Positions 35,250 to 46,734 of a stretch of DNA of 64,000 bases are shown here, piece after piece. Under the pieces are notes generated by a model that was not told where the DNA came from, searched no databases, and saw only the letters and a list, made by a program, of their open reading frames with translations. Each line of letters begins with the position of its first letter. Positions within the stretch are counted from its first letter, which is position 1. Both the position numbers and the translations under genes were made by a program. The DNA is taken from assembly GCF_036323735.1 (NCBI RefSeq), contig NC_086031.1, positions 49,553,225 to 49,617,224 on the forward strand. The letters are read 5' to 3'. Origin of the DNA: Rattus norvegicus (lineage: Eukaryota; Chordata; Mammalia; Rodentia; Muridae).

Positions 35250-35353
35250 CCACGCAGGAAAAGCTGTCCTCAGTCCTGATAGGGGGGCTGGTATATCCAT
35301 CAAGGACCCTGCTTTCCTGAGGAACGGGGCCAGGTTCTTGGTCTGTCTGTAAT
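35250..35353 (-). CDS. Nav1: Nav1 second long-form coding exon
   Basis: This is a 104-base exon with acceptor CCCACAG (AG at 35355-35354) and donor GGTAAGT (GT at 35249-35248). Its first base completes the Arg codon begun by the 39929-40653 exon. Thirty-four codons follow (LQTDQEPGPV, then PQESRVLDGY, TSPPIRTEDS, FSCV), and then one base. It therefore enters in phase 2 and leaves in phase 1, the same exit phase as the short-form first exon at 17594. Both can feed the same downstream exon. The opening (Q)TD after YR parallels the SQTD segment I recall in NAV2. Its length is not a multiple of three, so skipping it would break the long-form reading frame. It has no recognisable domain. Confidence 0.84.
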
Positions 35354-36184
35354 CTGTGGGACGAGAAGGAAAGGTTACTCATGACCTCAAAGCCCCCCTG
35401 TGGAGTTTGGCAAACCGTTTTTTGTGCTTGGGTCCTCTCTTCTACAATGCCTAGGCCTCCTGGGGATGTGCTTACAGACAAAAACACTCCAGCAAGCAGC
35501 AGAGCTGGACCAGGAAGGAGTCTCCAAGGGCACGGGAATGTTCAACATCTGTTACCCTTTGCAGCCCAGCAGTGTACACCATTCACAGAGCAGTTAGATG
35601 CCCCAGTAGCTCCGGCTGGGAGTCTTCTGCCTGCTGTGATTCTCGCCCTTAAGATGGTCATGTTTGCTCGACAGAGAGCATGTTGGCAGGGAAGAGCTGT
35701 CTGAAGTTGAAGCCACAGACTCCAGGCACTCAGAGGGCATCTGGCCTCTGTGGAATTGCTCACCTCAAGCACACGAGGTCAGGAATGGAGGAGTAGGCTC
35801 AGTCTGAGCCACTGTGACTCCCGGGAAGACAAGTCCAAGCTAGGCCCATGGTGCCAACGGGAAGGGCGAGGTCTCTGGGCACTGGCTACCAAGTGCACAG
35901 ACCTCAGAACACAGCCCCAACCATACAACCGCTCCAGGAACAAAGGCTGTGGGAGCTCTCCTTACATGCAATTACCCTGGGCTCAGAACAGTCCCGCCTA
36001 CCCCCATATCCCCGCCCCGATGTCACCAGCTAAATGGACCCTTTGGCAGCTTGGCAGGAGGGGGAAGGGAAGGCTGTGCAGACAAGAGGGGAAATTGACA
36101 GGCTGGGCCAGGGAATCCTGGGAGTCTCTAGTGCTGCTATTTGTCTCTTAGGTTTTCACTTTTTTCAGTACCTCTCTGTCTGGG

Positions 36185-36320
36185 GCTCTTGAATCCAGCT
36201 CTGCCGTGAGCTCACTGTGTAACCCAGGGAACACCTTCCCCTCTCTGTGCCTGGCTTTCATCAGGAGGGAAAGATGACCTCTAAAGGGCCCGGCTAGAGT
36301 TACAGTCTGACTGTCTGTGC
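36185..36320 (+). repeat. MIR SINE remnant
   Basis: AATCCAGCTCTGCCGTGAGC, TCTCTGTGCCTGGCTTTCAT and the following GGAAAGATGACC fit the MIR core. Confidence 0.6.
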
Positions 36321-37124
36321 TTGCAGGAAGGATCTGTGGCTATAGCTGCCTTGCTCTAAGCCTTCTGGGCAGTCTTGGGGTGTTGTGTGCCTGCCAGCCC
36401 TCAGATGGGTACCCAGCACCAAATGAGGCGGGGTGGAGTAAACTGAGAAAGCAGGAGATCTCATGCTGGCCTCTGGGAGGTGCTTGATATGGTGGGGACA
36501 TTCGATCTACCCAAGTATTGAGCAGTTGAGGAGACACAGAGAAAGGAGACTGTTGTTTTCTTGGGAAAAAAATAGCATGGGCATGCGACCTATTGTTGTG
36601 AAACTGACAGATATTTTGTGGAGGCAAGGGAACGCTATGTATTAAAGGTTTCATTGGTTAGCATCATATAGAGAGAGCTAGGCAGTGTCTGTCTTGGAGC
36701 ATATAGGTGCTACCTGGCTTTGACTGCCACATTGTGTTACAAGGGCAGATGAGACTGAATCACCTGTAGGTACCAGGAACCCCAGAACTAGGAGCATGGA
36801 GGAAGGTAGCCTTTGCCTCTCTTCTCTTGGTTGGCTCTAAACCTGTGTCTATACCTGTCTTACGTCTCTCTATATGCCAGGGCTTGTCCTGCCTTTCAGC
36901 CCAGAAGGACAGGACAACAAAGTCAGGGAGAGGGGGCTGAACCAGAGAGGAGAAAAACCGCATTGGTGACTTCAATGACCCTACATTCTGGACACCTTTA
37001 ACCAACTCCTTAACTCCAGTCTGACCCAAGACAAGGCTGAGGACTGAAAGTGTGCACTATCGGGAAAGGAAGCTCTTGGTAAGTGGAGAGACAATAGATT
37101 ATGATATAGATGCTGTGACCTTTC

Positions 37125-37233
37125 TTTTTTTTCTTTTTTTTTTTTTTGTTCTTTTTTTCGGAGCTGGGGACCGAACCCAGGGCCTTGCGCTTCCTAGGTA
37201 AGCGCTCTACCACTGAGCTAAATCCCCAGCCCC
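37125..37233 (-). repeat. ID element, young insertion in the Nav1 intron
   Basis: A reversed ID body with a long T-run. It is flanked by a perfect 16-bp target-site duplication GATGCTGTGACCTTTC at 37109-37124 and 37234-37249. Confidence 0.96.
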
Positions 37234-39191
37234 GATGCTGTGACCTTTCAAGGAACTGTGGGAGTTAAGGAGGAAGCTGTGATGGAATTGGATGTGTGAA
37301 CCAAAACCTGGAAGATGGCCAGAGGGGCATTCTGCCTTCTGGGGCCCAAGGAAGAAGGGCATCAAGAAGAGGTGAGAGGTGAGAGATGGGAGTCAGTGAG
37401 CATTTGGGATGGCCACACTCATGATCTTAAAAACAGAAGGCTGGGAGGTGAAGTGAACCATGGGTAATGGACTCGTTTCCTGGACCATGCTGGAGAAGAA
37501 GAGGACCCCCATTAATGTTTGCTTCTGCATTCACCTGAGCTTTTACAGAAGCCCAAGGTGTTGGGGGTGGCGATGGATTTCCAGGAAAACAGGATGTCTA
37601 TGGATTCTAGGGAACAGATGGCAGCTCCTTGGCTATAGAGCCTAGATGGGTGGCCCAGCCAAGCTCTTGGCAGAGCAAGTCTATGGCAGCAGCTCTCGGC
37701 CGTGCAGAGTGTGCGGAGATCCAGCCCATCTGCCTACAGCATGCCGGGGTATCCTCCATCCAAATCTTACTCGATCGAGCTGTGACCCATCCTCCAACCA
37801 CAACCAAGGGACTAAGAAGTGCAGGGGGCTAAGGATGGTGGGTAAGGACAGCTCTTCCCGGAGAGGTGGTATAGCAAACCCGCTCCTCTTAAAAAATGCA
37901 AACATACGGTCCATGTTTGCTGAACGGTGGAAGCATAGTTCTCTCTCTAAGTTGCATTAGAATGTTCAGAGGGAAACAGGCTGACCTCTTTGAAAAATGC
38001 CAGACTGTAAATATACCAGGGGACTTGTAGGGTGGATAATGAAATATCTTAGACTATTTAATACCTAGGCACTTTTTCCCAAAGAATGAATTCAAAATGA
38101 AGGGAATCAGGTAGGAGAAGAGAGTCATAGTCACCAGGGAGGCATTTAGCTGCCATTCAAATGAAGGTGGGGGTCTGGTAGTGGAGCCCTTGCCTAGGAT
38201 GCTAGTGGTTTGACGCCTAACAAGAGAGAAAGCAAAAAGAAGGCCTTCCCTGAGTCTGTTTCTTGATTTAGCTTTAGTTTCAGAATCTCAGGTAGAGGGG
38301 AAAAAAGGGTCAGACGTGACCTGCCCCTTAGGGAAAGGGACATTTGTGCATTGAGTCTATACGTGCAGTTGGGCAGAAGGGCTTGCCTAGCGGAGAACTC
38401 TCCTGGGCTGTGGAATCAGCTGGGATCCTGTAGTAATATAACCCTGCCTTACGGGCCGTTTGTGAGCCTCTCTTGCTGTTGGAAACTTCTTTCTATCCAG
38501 CCTCAAGTCTATCTTGAGCCACACTCTGACATTGAGTCAGCTCTTTGGAGCTGGCCCAAGCAAACTAATTCATCTTACAACGTGACAGTCTTTCCCATAT
38601 TTGAGAACAGCTCATACGCCATCCTGCACCTTCCCTTTCCAAAGCAGGCAAACTTCCTCACATCCCCTAGTCGCTCTTAAGACACCTCCGAGGGACTCCT
38701 CGCCGAGCTGTCAGCCCTTTTCCGGACGAATTTCGGTGCATGGATGTCCTTGTAAAACGTAGTGTTCGTAACCCAATGTAGTACTGAAAATAGGCCTGAC
38801 CACACGCAGAATATGGTGGATATTAATTTCCTTGTCCCGGGTCCCAACACCTACTACTGTGATATAAAGTTGCACACTCTTGTCTAGAGATCTAAACATA
38901 CCAGCTGACCTCTAGTGAAGAACGGGTGATGTTCCTAAGGCCCTGGCCTTCAATTGCTGTGATGTCTCAAGAGTCCCCAGTACCCAGGGGCTGAGGCAAA
39001 AGCCTTTATATACCCAAATGCAAAGGGACAGCTACTTCCTATATTAGCACAGGAATTTGTGTGTGTGTGTTGGGGAGGGAGGGAGCGAGTGTAGTCAAGA
39101 AGGGGTTCAATTTTCATCCTGGCATTTCTAACCTATATAATGATTAGTAATTAAAGTTTAGTTTACTTAATGTGGTCATGTTACTAAAGAG

Positions 39192-39211
39192 TTTTTTTTT
39201 TTTTTTTTTTA
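39192..39211 (+). repeat. Poly-T run
   Basis: About 20 T residues with no recognisable SINE body attached. Confidence 0.85.
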
Positions 39212-39928
39212 CTTAAAAAGCCTAGTTGGCTAAATGTTATTCTATGCACTTAGCTCGCCATGTGTGCCAGCTGGGGAAGGAGGCTGGCACGTTGACCACG
39301 CTGCTTCGAATATGCTGCCACTGCCAATGACAACAGTACCTGCCTGTCGACTTAAGAAGTAGTACTGACCGACAATATGCCGCGCGTTTCAACAGGCATA
39401 AGGCACTGTGACAAGTGGTGCAAACAAGCAGGTGAGGGAAAGAGAGGTGGACAGACAGACAGGCACGAGAGCGCTAGGAGAACAGCACAGTTAGGTCTCT
39501 CTGCTCAAGCAACTGAAGACTTGGTGCTCAAGACAACGCCGTTTGTCTAACACGCAGCGGTGGCAAGCAGCCTACACAAATTTGGCAAGCCCAAAGCACC
39601 TGCTGGTGCACCTGCCTGTGTATCTGGCTGCTCACACACCTTTAATACCCAAATATAGTTTCATCATTTCCAAGAGAGTGTGAAATGGCCACTTTAGGAG
39701 TCTCTTCATGAGCTCCTGTTTATTGTCAAGGGCCCAGAGGGGAGAAAGCCAGAGACTTTAGATTGCAGTCCTATCTCAGTTCACCACACTCCCGTGTTTC
39801 CAGCCATCCCCCTTTCCCTTCTGGCTCTGTGTCCTCCATACTATGTCACCAAAGCCTCTGTTCTCTGAGTTTCCCCCTTGATCTCCTCACAGTTCCCCCT
39901 TTCTCTCCCAGGCTGCTCCCCAGCTCAC

Positions 39929-40653
39929 CTGTACTGAAAGGGGGCTACCGTGGCTGTGATTGGCTGGCTCTGCTGATGGGCTGAGGAAAAGCTAATGACC
40001 CCAGGAGTAGCAGAGGGCCTTGCGCTCTGTACAGGGCTGAGCACTGGAGAGGAAGTCCCCGAAGCTTCCCCTTCCTCGGGCTCCAGACACCTAGGGGCTT
40101 TGTAGTTGATGTTTCTTTGATCTTTTCCACGACAGCCAGAAGGCAGTCGACCTTCAGGAGGCCCTGGAATTTGTGTCTCTCCATGACAGCTTGTCTGGGG
40201 CGGGCTCCTTCCTCGGGTCTGGCGAACTGGAATTCCTTCCTGGGTCTTCTTCTTCTGAGTGCTTTGTGTTTCCCCAGTTCTTCTGGATCCTGTTTTGGGG
40301 GTTACCCTGGGGCTGTTCCAAGGGGAGCCAGGAAGGCTTTCTACGCTCCCAGCCAGTTCCCTGGCTGGCCCTGCACCCCTGGGGGTTCCTCTTCCCCTGT
40401 AGGCCTTGGGGGATGAGTTTCTAGAAGAGACTGCAGCCTTGCCCCTTCTTGGGGAGACCCCTCGCTGGGGGCTCAGGGCCAAGTCAGCCTGTTGGCGAGG
40501 CCGCAGCTGAGGAGAAGCGCCTGGGGTGTGAATCCTGGTCTGAGAGGAGGCTCGAGGCACGGGGATAGAAGAGGCATAGTGTGGACGGCTGGCGGAATTC
40601 ACGTTGGCCATCCCATTCATGGTCAGCAGCAGAGGTAGGGCAGCATTAGGATC
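39929..40653 (-). CDS. Nav1: Nav1 upstream alternative coding exon (long N-terminus)
   Basis: This is a 725-base exon bounded by a pyrimidine-rich acceptor ending in CTGCAG (just above 40653) and a GTGAGC donor (GT at 39928-39927). It is open from its first base: 11 codons (DPNAALPLLLT) precede an ATG at 40620, followed by 230 full codons and the first two bases of an Arg codon. The protein is Ser/Pro/Arg-rich and probably disordered, and it contains SSIP (residues 17-20 counted from that Met), an SxIP-type EB1-binding motif. It ends TATVAPFQYR, which resembles the segment I remember in NAV2 and NAV3 just before their navigator core. It joins in frame to the exon at 35250-35353. Because the frame is open back to the acceptor, translation may start further upstream; the Met at 40620 is the first ATG in this exon. 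The family assignment relies on memory plus splice-phase agreement. Confidence 0.85.
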
Positions 40654-41720
40654 CTGCAGAGAGGGGACAAAGGGAGAACGTCAGGTAAAGTCCCAAGTCC
40701 CTGTCCCTAGTACATAAGAATCATGCTGGCATTGATAGAGAGCCACGGGCTTCCTGCTTGACTCTAGACAAACATGCCTGTGTGTGAAAAGGCCATGCTC
40801 TACATGTCTGCTTTGCTTAGCGTTCCTAGACTCTGCTCCTCTCTGGTAATGGAGACAGACTACCTCACAGCTCAGACCTCTTCATGGTACCCCGGGTTCT
40901 CAAGACACCTTCCAAGGAAAACGCAATATTCTTCTACAAGCCACTGGACCAATGACGTGAAGACCCCAGTTCCTCCCCCAACTCAGAAACTTGTAACTAG
41001 TGAGCCTGTCTCCTCTTAGGCCTCCCACTCTCTTACCTTCCTTGTTGATGAGCTCTCTTCTGGTCCTCCTTGCTCTCCCCACCCCCACCACCATGGGGGG
41101 GGGCGGTTTGAGCACCTGGCCCAGTGTCTTTGCTGGATCCTCATCTACCTCCTGCCTTGGCGAAACTGTTCTCTGCCATTTCCTGCCCCCACACCTGTAG
41201 GTCAAAGCTGCTGCCCCAGATAACCTCCTGTCAATAGCCCTTCATCCTTCTCTTTAGCCGTGACCGTTAACCATCCCACCTCTCTTCCAGTTCTCTCTCT
41301 CCCTCCCCTTCTCCTAGTCACCAATTCTGCCACGTTAATGAGTGAAGTAATTGCTCTCAATTCAAAGAGAATTTGTAGCACTTTACAAAGACATATGTGA
41401 TAAAACTCAGATCAATTGGAGTTAAGCCTTAAAAAAAATCAAAATATAAGAATTTACAGAATACAGACACGAACGCATCCATACGTTTGTTATAGGAAAG
41501 AACTTCTTAAGCACCACATCAAAGGCAGATATAATCAAGGAAATGCCAATAGGTTTTGAATACATAAAAGTTAAACTTTCTATATGGATTTTTTAAAAAA
41601 AATAATAACCTTTTGCAGGCATTCAAAAAACTACAGGGATACCTGCTACAAGTGTGGAAAGCAAAGAATCATTGCCTCAAAAGACAAGACCTTTACCATG
41701 CACAAGAAAGGGGGTGGGGA
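40654..41720 (-). other. Sequence upstream of the long-form exon
   Basis: Immediately above 40653 is the acceptor with its pyrimidine tract. Further up there is no recognised upstream Nav1 exon. A C-run/G-run symmetrical element lies at 41077-41106, and 41340-41620 is A/T-rich. Confidence 0.5.
41077..41106. other. C-run to G-run symmetrical element
   Basis: CCCCACCCCCACCACCATGG is followed by nine or more G residues and CGG. C-rich and G-rich blocks meet at CCATGG, so the strand can fold on itself. Confidence 0.7.
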
Positions 41721-41724
41721 AACA

Positions 41725-41890
41725 GGGCTGGAAAGATGGCTCAGTGGTTAAGAGCACTGACTGCTCTTCCAGAGGTCCTGAGTTCAATTCCCAGCTCACA
41801 ACCATCTGTAATGAGATCTGATGCCCTCTTCTGGTGTGTCTGAAGACAGCGACAGTGTACTTATATATAATAAATAAATAAATCTTTTAA
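41725..41890 (+). repeat. B2 SINE with internal deletion
   Basis: A B2 body that runs straight from TTCAATTCCCAG to CTCACAACCATCTG. It lacks the roughly 13-base CAACCACATGGTGG segment found in the other B2 copies here. Confidence 0.92.
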
Positions 41891-41964
41891 AAGGGGGGGT
41901 AAACAATAAACAAAAATCCATAGGAGCAATATGAAGTCATCCAAAACAAAGACAAAGGCTCCCT

Positions 41965-42080
41965 TTGCATCCTGGCCTGGCCTGGAACCTGATAAGCAGA
42001 GCCAACTAAAATTCACAGAGGTCAGTGTGTCTGACTCCCACGTGCTTGGGATGAAAGACATGGGCCACCAGGCTGGGCTT
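41965..42080 (-). repeat. B1/B4-type SINE, reversed, diverged
   Basis: CTGGCCTGGAACCTGATAAG, AATTCACAGAGGTCAGTGTG and GGCCACCAGGCTGGGC are the reverse of a B1-like element. Confidence 0.6.
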
Positions 42081-42084
42081 CCAT

Positions 42085-42900
42085 TCAAAGACTTAAACAT
42101 GCAAATGAAACAGGCTCTCATATGTTGGTATCGATTACTATCTTATTGAAAATTGTAACACGGACCGTTGGTAAGAACCAGGCCCTTTATCCCACTGTGG
42201 GAACAATGGCAAATCTAGAAAATTGTCCTAGGAACATGATTAAAGATGTGGGCAAAGATTTATGTGCAATGAAAATGCTCAGGTTGCCTTTTGGTGGGAT
42301 AAACTGTTATCACTGTGACAGTGGTGACAAGGACCTTTGTGGATTGCGAAGAAAACTCCCAAAGCTTGGTCGGTCCACCTGAGGCCACCCACACAGCCAC
42401 TCTCATGCTGACAGAAGCAGTCAGCAGCTGACTGGGGTTGTTTACGCCTCTCTCTGACCTTTGAGCGGGGACCTGGGACCAGTCCATAAGAAATTAACCT
42501 GGAGTGTTAAGCAGGGGTGGGTTTGTAGATTGGCTTGAAGGCTCCGAGTCAGTGTACAGAGGCTCAACTTCCCAGCAGATGACAAGAAGGAGACGCCATG
42601 CCCTCTCCCCCCTTTCCTCCAGTTCATAGTTTGGTGGCATGATGCCATCACTGGAAGAGCTAAAGTCCCTTCCACCTGCTCCATTGGCGGTGGTTAGCAA
42701 AGCCACGTGTATTCAGAAACCATGACAAGTTCTCTTCTGTCCCTCCAGTGTCGGTACCTACAGGACCACAGTCAAGGTTCATCTGGCTCCTGCTTCCCCA
42801 CTATGCACTCAGAGCCTGCCCATCAGGAAGGACTGAGAGAGTGAGTCACCCTTTGCCTGTCCTGCTTTGTCCTCAGTGCTGAAGCAAAAGACCAATAAGT
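42085..42900. other. Unique sequence
   Basis: No repeat family or exon recognised; overlapping short frames on both strands only. Confidence 0.5.
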
Positions 42901-42905
42901 ACCCT

Positions 42906-43232
42906 CCTGGGGTGGTTTGAATAGGCTTGGTCCAGGGGCACTGTTAGGAGGTGTGGCCTTGTTGGAGAAAGTGTGTCACATTGTGGGGATGGATTTAGAG
43001 ACCTTCCTCCTATCTGCCTGAAAGATAGTGTCTTCCTCTGACTGCTTTCAGTACAAGATGTAGAACTCTCAGCCCTTCCAGCCCCATGCCTGCCCTGACA
43101 CCGCCATGTTTCCCATGGGCCTTGATGATAATGGACAAACCCCTGAATCTGTAAGCCAGCCCCAATTAAATGTTATCCTTTATAAGGGTTGCCTTGGTCA
43201 TGGTGTCTCTTCCCAGCAATTGAAACTCTAAC
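42906..43232 (+). repeat. L1/Lx-type 3' end
   Basis: GTTAGGAGGTGTGGCCTTGT, AGATGTAGAACTCTCAGCCC, GTAAGCCAGCCCCAATTAAA and TTGCCTTGGTCATGGTGTCT belong to an abundant rodent repeat that I remember as an L1 (Lx) terminus. Confidence 0.65.
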
Positions 43233-43239
43233 TCACTCC

Positions 43240-44430
43240 CAAAGAAACCTAGGAGGAACTCAGGCAAGTCCTGCCTGTACCTGCTGGAACATAGACAAGT
43301 ATTCAACCTGCCCATGCTTAGCCCGAAAAATGAAGGCAGGATAATATTGACAATTACTGAGGTACAGACCATGAGTCCTTCAACAAGGAGAGCGCCCCTG
43401 GCTTTAGCCCATGGCCGTGGATTTAGCCTGTCATCTTCCTTTTACCCAGCCCTACCTACCCTTTAGCGATCGGCTCCGTGCATCAGTGACGGTGCCGAGC
43501 CTTAGCTCTGAGGTTTATGTGGGCTCAAGCTGCTGACCTGGCCTAAAACATCAAGCTGTGCCGGGCTCGGAGATGTTGAGCTAACCCGCAGTCAACTCAC
43601 AGCAAAGGCTCTAGACTGCTGTACTCAAGCTCAAGAGCTTGTCTCTTCTATGGTCTAGCCCCCATGGTAAACAGCTGCATGGCCAATTTGTGTTTCCATT
43701 CTTAATCCCAATCCAAATGCAATGTGAGGACCAAATCCAGTCAGGCCCCTCAGAGCATCATGCCTTCTGGAAATTACATCTTTAAGAGAATCTTGAAATT
43801 GTCTCTTGGTTCAGAGTGTCTCCACGGTGTTGCTTCTTGATTCAAAGGCCACCCCAATCCCCCATTAGGAGCCCAGCTTACCTACCTTATCTGCTAGGGA
43901 CCTCCAGCTCCTAGCTCTGCAGAGACTTCCTTGCCTCAGATGTCTCTATACCCTCTGGCTAGGGCTGGCCCGATTTCCAGCTCTCACAGTCTGAAGGCCA
44001 GGCTGCTTCTAGCTCCCTCGCTAATGGAGTACACCCACGCCCCCTCTGCTTTCACTAGATCATCATTTTTTTAAAAGCATGATGGGAGAGGACTTTTAAA
44101 ACAGCACCTTGGTAGGTCACTGAGGCCCCGCCCTGCCTCTCCACTGCAGTTGGGACCTTGCTTGACCCTCCTCCTCAGAAGGAAGCCTTCTAAGAGATAG
44201 GAAGCAGGTGACAGTCATTGTCCCAAGTGGGATGTGGGAGAACCACGTTAGCCTCAGAGTAATAGAGAATCATCCCATGCAGCAAATTATTCTAACCTAT
44301 GGCAGAGGGTTCAGCAAGGGGCTTTCCTAGTTTGCCTTTGAGTGTGCATCTCCAGGTACCAGGCATCTGTAAGGGGAACACAGAGGATGCCCAGCACAGC
44401 CACCTGCCCTTACCAAGCTATTCCCTCTGT
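43240..44430. other. Unique sequence
   Basis: No gene or clear repeat. Text is ordinary through 44430, where a reversed MIR/L2-like patch begins (44438-44570, TCCTTACAACAACAGCCTGA). Confidence 0.5.
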
Positions 44431-44987
44431 GTCTCTTAGTGAAGCATCATTTCCAATCCTTACAACAACAGCCTGAGAAGGTAAGGTTTACTATTCCCCT
44501 TTCACCAGACAGGAAGATGGTGCTGTGGGTAACTGAGTTAGGCCAAGACATACTGCAGATGGGGTGGGCTCTGTGGATCCACAGGCTCCATTCACCACCA
44601 GCAGGGCCCAGCCCCAGCCTCCACACCCCTTGCTCCATGGAGCTCTCTCTCCTTGCTGTGATGGCTGTTCTGAGTCTCTCAGAGGTAGAGCTGGGAGGCA
44701 GACTTAGTCCATAGGTTGGAAACCAGAGCAGAAGAGAATCACTCCTGGGCAGCACGGAGACGGGGGTTTCCCTTCTTTTCTTTCCCTGGTGTTCCTCATA
44801 TCCTACACGTTCCCTGCCCCCTCACTCTGTTTGCCATGGGTTAGTTGAGGGGAGAACTGATAAGGGCATGGGAAGGGGGAGGGGGAGTGGGAAGAGATGA
44901 TAGAGGTAATCCAGTCTGGCCCCAGGTCTAATATGCCCAGTTGGTGGCTGGTGACACATGTTGGCTAGGGTAGACGCTTATACGACG

Positions 44988-45525
44988 GCTAATCTTGGTT
45001 GTCAACTTGATTACGTCTAGACTCAACTTAAACCCAAGCAGCTGGGCATCACTGTCAGGGATTTTGTTGATTGGACAATGTGAGATAGGAAGAGCCACCC
45101 TAAGGCTGGACACATAAAAGGATGGAGAGGAAGGACGCTTTTGCTTTTTGCCTGCTTGCTTTCACTCTTGCTGGCAAGTTCATCTATCCTGCTGCTGAGG
45201 CATCCCTTTGCTGATATCAGAACCTTCTTCTTTGGGATTCCAATGTAACCGAAGCCCAGCACCTCTCTAAGGATCCTCTAGGTCTCCAACATCATCAGAC
45301 ATCCAGTCTCATGGACTGAAAAACTATAAGAGTCTTGGTCTTTCTGTCAGGAGGTAGCCATTGTTGGATCATCTGGACCACAGCCTATAAGCCATTGAAA
45401 TAAATCCCATAAACACATGTGGGATTTATTGAATGAGTACTATGAATATATTAATGAATGACTATAGATGAATATATGTATATACTCACTCTGTCAGTTC
45501 TGTGTCTTTAGAGAACTCTAACACA
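44988..45525 (+). repeat. L1/Lx-type 3' region
   Basis: GGCTAATCTTGGTTGTCAAC, ACCCAAGCAGCTGGGCATCA and the end GTGTCTTTAGAGAACTCTAA fit a common rodent L1-terminal repeat. It contains an 11-bp inverted repeat around an AATAAA (45399-45430). Confidence 0.6.
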
Positions 45526-45529
45526 GCTT

Positions 45530-46465
45530 AGGAGAAAGACTGTGGAATTAGGAGGAGGGGTGGAGAAAGATGCATGGAGGGGGTGCTCTGAGCTGAGACA
45601 TGGACAGTGGTGCCTCCTGAGGTCATCAGTAGGCCCAGATATTTTCTCTTGGGGCACAACCAAATGCCTGCTAGCTGTGGCAGCTACTGTATTCTTAGTG
45701 AGTGAAATGATTTTGGGGATTCTATACTTGCTCTGGGGCTCACTCTGCTCCTGCTCTGCCCTTACCTCTCGTTGTTTTGAGTCCCGAACAGGCAGAATAA
45801 GGCAATGCTGGGGAGATGCTTGACTTTATCAAGGTGGCTACTAGTACCAGCATCCTTCATGACAACTTCACGGCCATCTTAGGAGGAGGGTCAAGGGCAG
45901 ATGAAAGCTAGGGATGGAGGGAGGGAGCCCACCAAATCACTATGCACTCTGATCTGAAACTTCCTTTGGTCTCGGTGAAGAAGAACAAGGTCCCAAGGGT
46001 CCCTTAGAGTCCTCATTCTGAGGATCCCCATCCTCAACAAGCTACATTAGGGAATTGGTATTCCATGTTTCAAATAGCATCCCACTTTCCAAAGGGTTCT
46101 TGGCATGATCTCTGTTCAACATTCACACGCCCTAGCTGGGTACCACCCATTTGCCAGGTGCTTTGCCAGGTGCTATGTCAATCAAGGTGGCAGACACCCA
46201 GGTTCTGCTCTCAAGGACTGAAAGATACACCAAGAACCTTGGGCAGTGAGCACCATAAGGCAAAACGAAGCACCACGGAGACATCGTGGCCAGAAAAGGA
46301 TGTGGTATCTAGTGAAGCCTCAGTAGAGAGGCAGCAACAGGGCTGGCAGTTGACAGTCTTGGAAATGGTGGCTTGGTACGGGGTTTTGCATACCCATGGG
46401 TCTATTCATCAGCTCCACCATCCAGACCCTGATTTTCAGTGGGATTGAGCACCACAGTGATGAAC
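45530..46465. other. Unique sequence
   Basis: The region carries several short overlapping frames and nothing recognisable. Confidence 0.5.
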
Positions 46466-46469
46466 AGGG

Positions 46470-46660
46470 CTTGGAGCCACCAAAGTTTCTGGACCCAAAG
46501 CCTGGCTCTGACATTTGCTTTTGATCTGACCCCTGGCAAGTTCCAGAACTTGAGTTTTGCATTCTACAAAATGGAACCAAGGCCAGCACCTACCCTACTG
46601 ACACAGTTTCAATATGTAAGTTAGTTAAATGCAAAATACTTAGAACCATGCCTCAACAAA
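46470..46660 (+). repeat. MIR SINE remnant
   Basis: CCTGGCTCTGACATTTGCTT, GAGTTTTGCATTCTACAAAA and TACTTAGAACCATGCCTCAA fit the MIR core and tail. Confidence 0.6.
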
Positions 46661-46734
46661 TAGTGTTGTTAGGACCTCAAAGACAACAGCTCTGTCTGTC
46701 TTTAATAGTTTATCGCTAGTATTTGTTTATCTGT

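Larger units (their letters stand above)
35354..39928 (-). other. Nav1: Nav1 intron between the two long-form exons
   Basis: This is a 4575-base intron from GTGAGC at 39928 to CCCACAG at 35354, interrupting an Arg codon after its second base. It contains a MIR-like remnant (about 36185-36320), a young reverse-oriented ID element (37125-37233) and a poly-T run at 39192-39211. The rest, including 35360-36180, 36330-37100 and 37250-39900, looks like unique intronic sequence with no convincing gene. Confidence 0.8.

Noticed and set aside
39925..40620. Frame continuing past the long-form exon into TGA
   Set aside because: The last codon reads through the GTGAGC donor; the exon ends at 39929.
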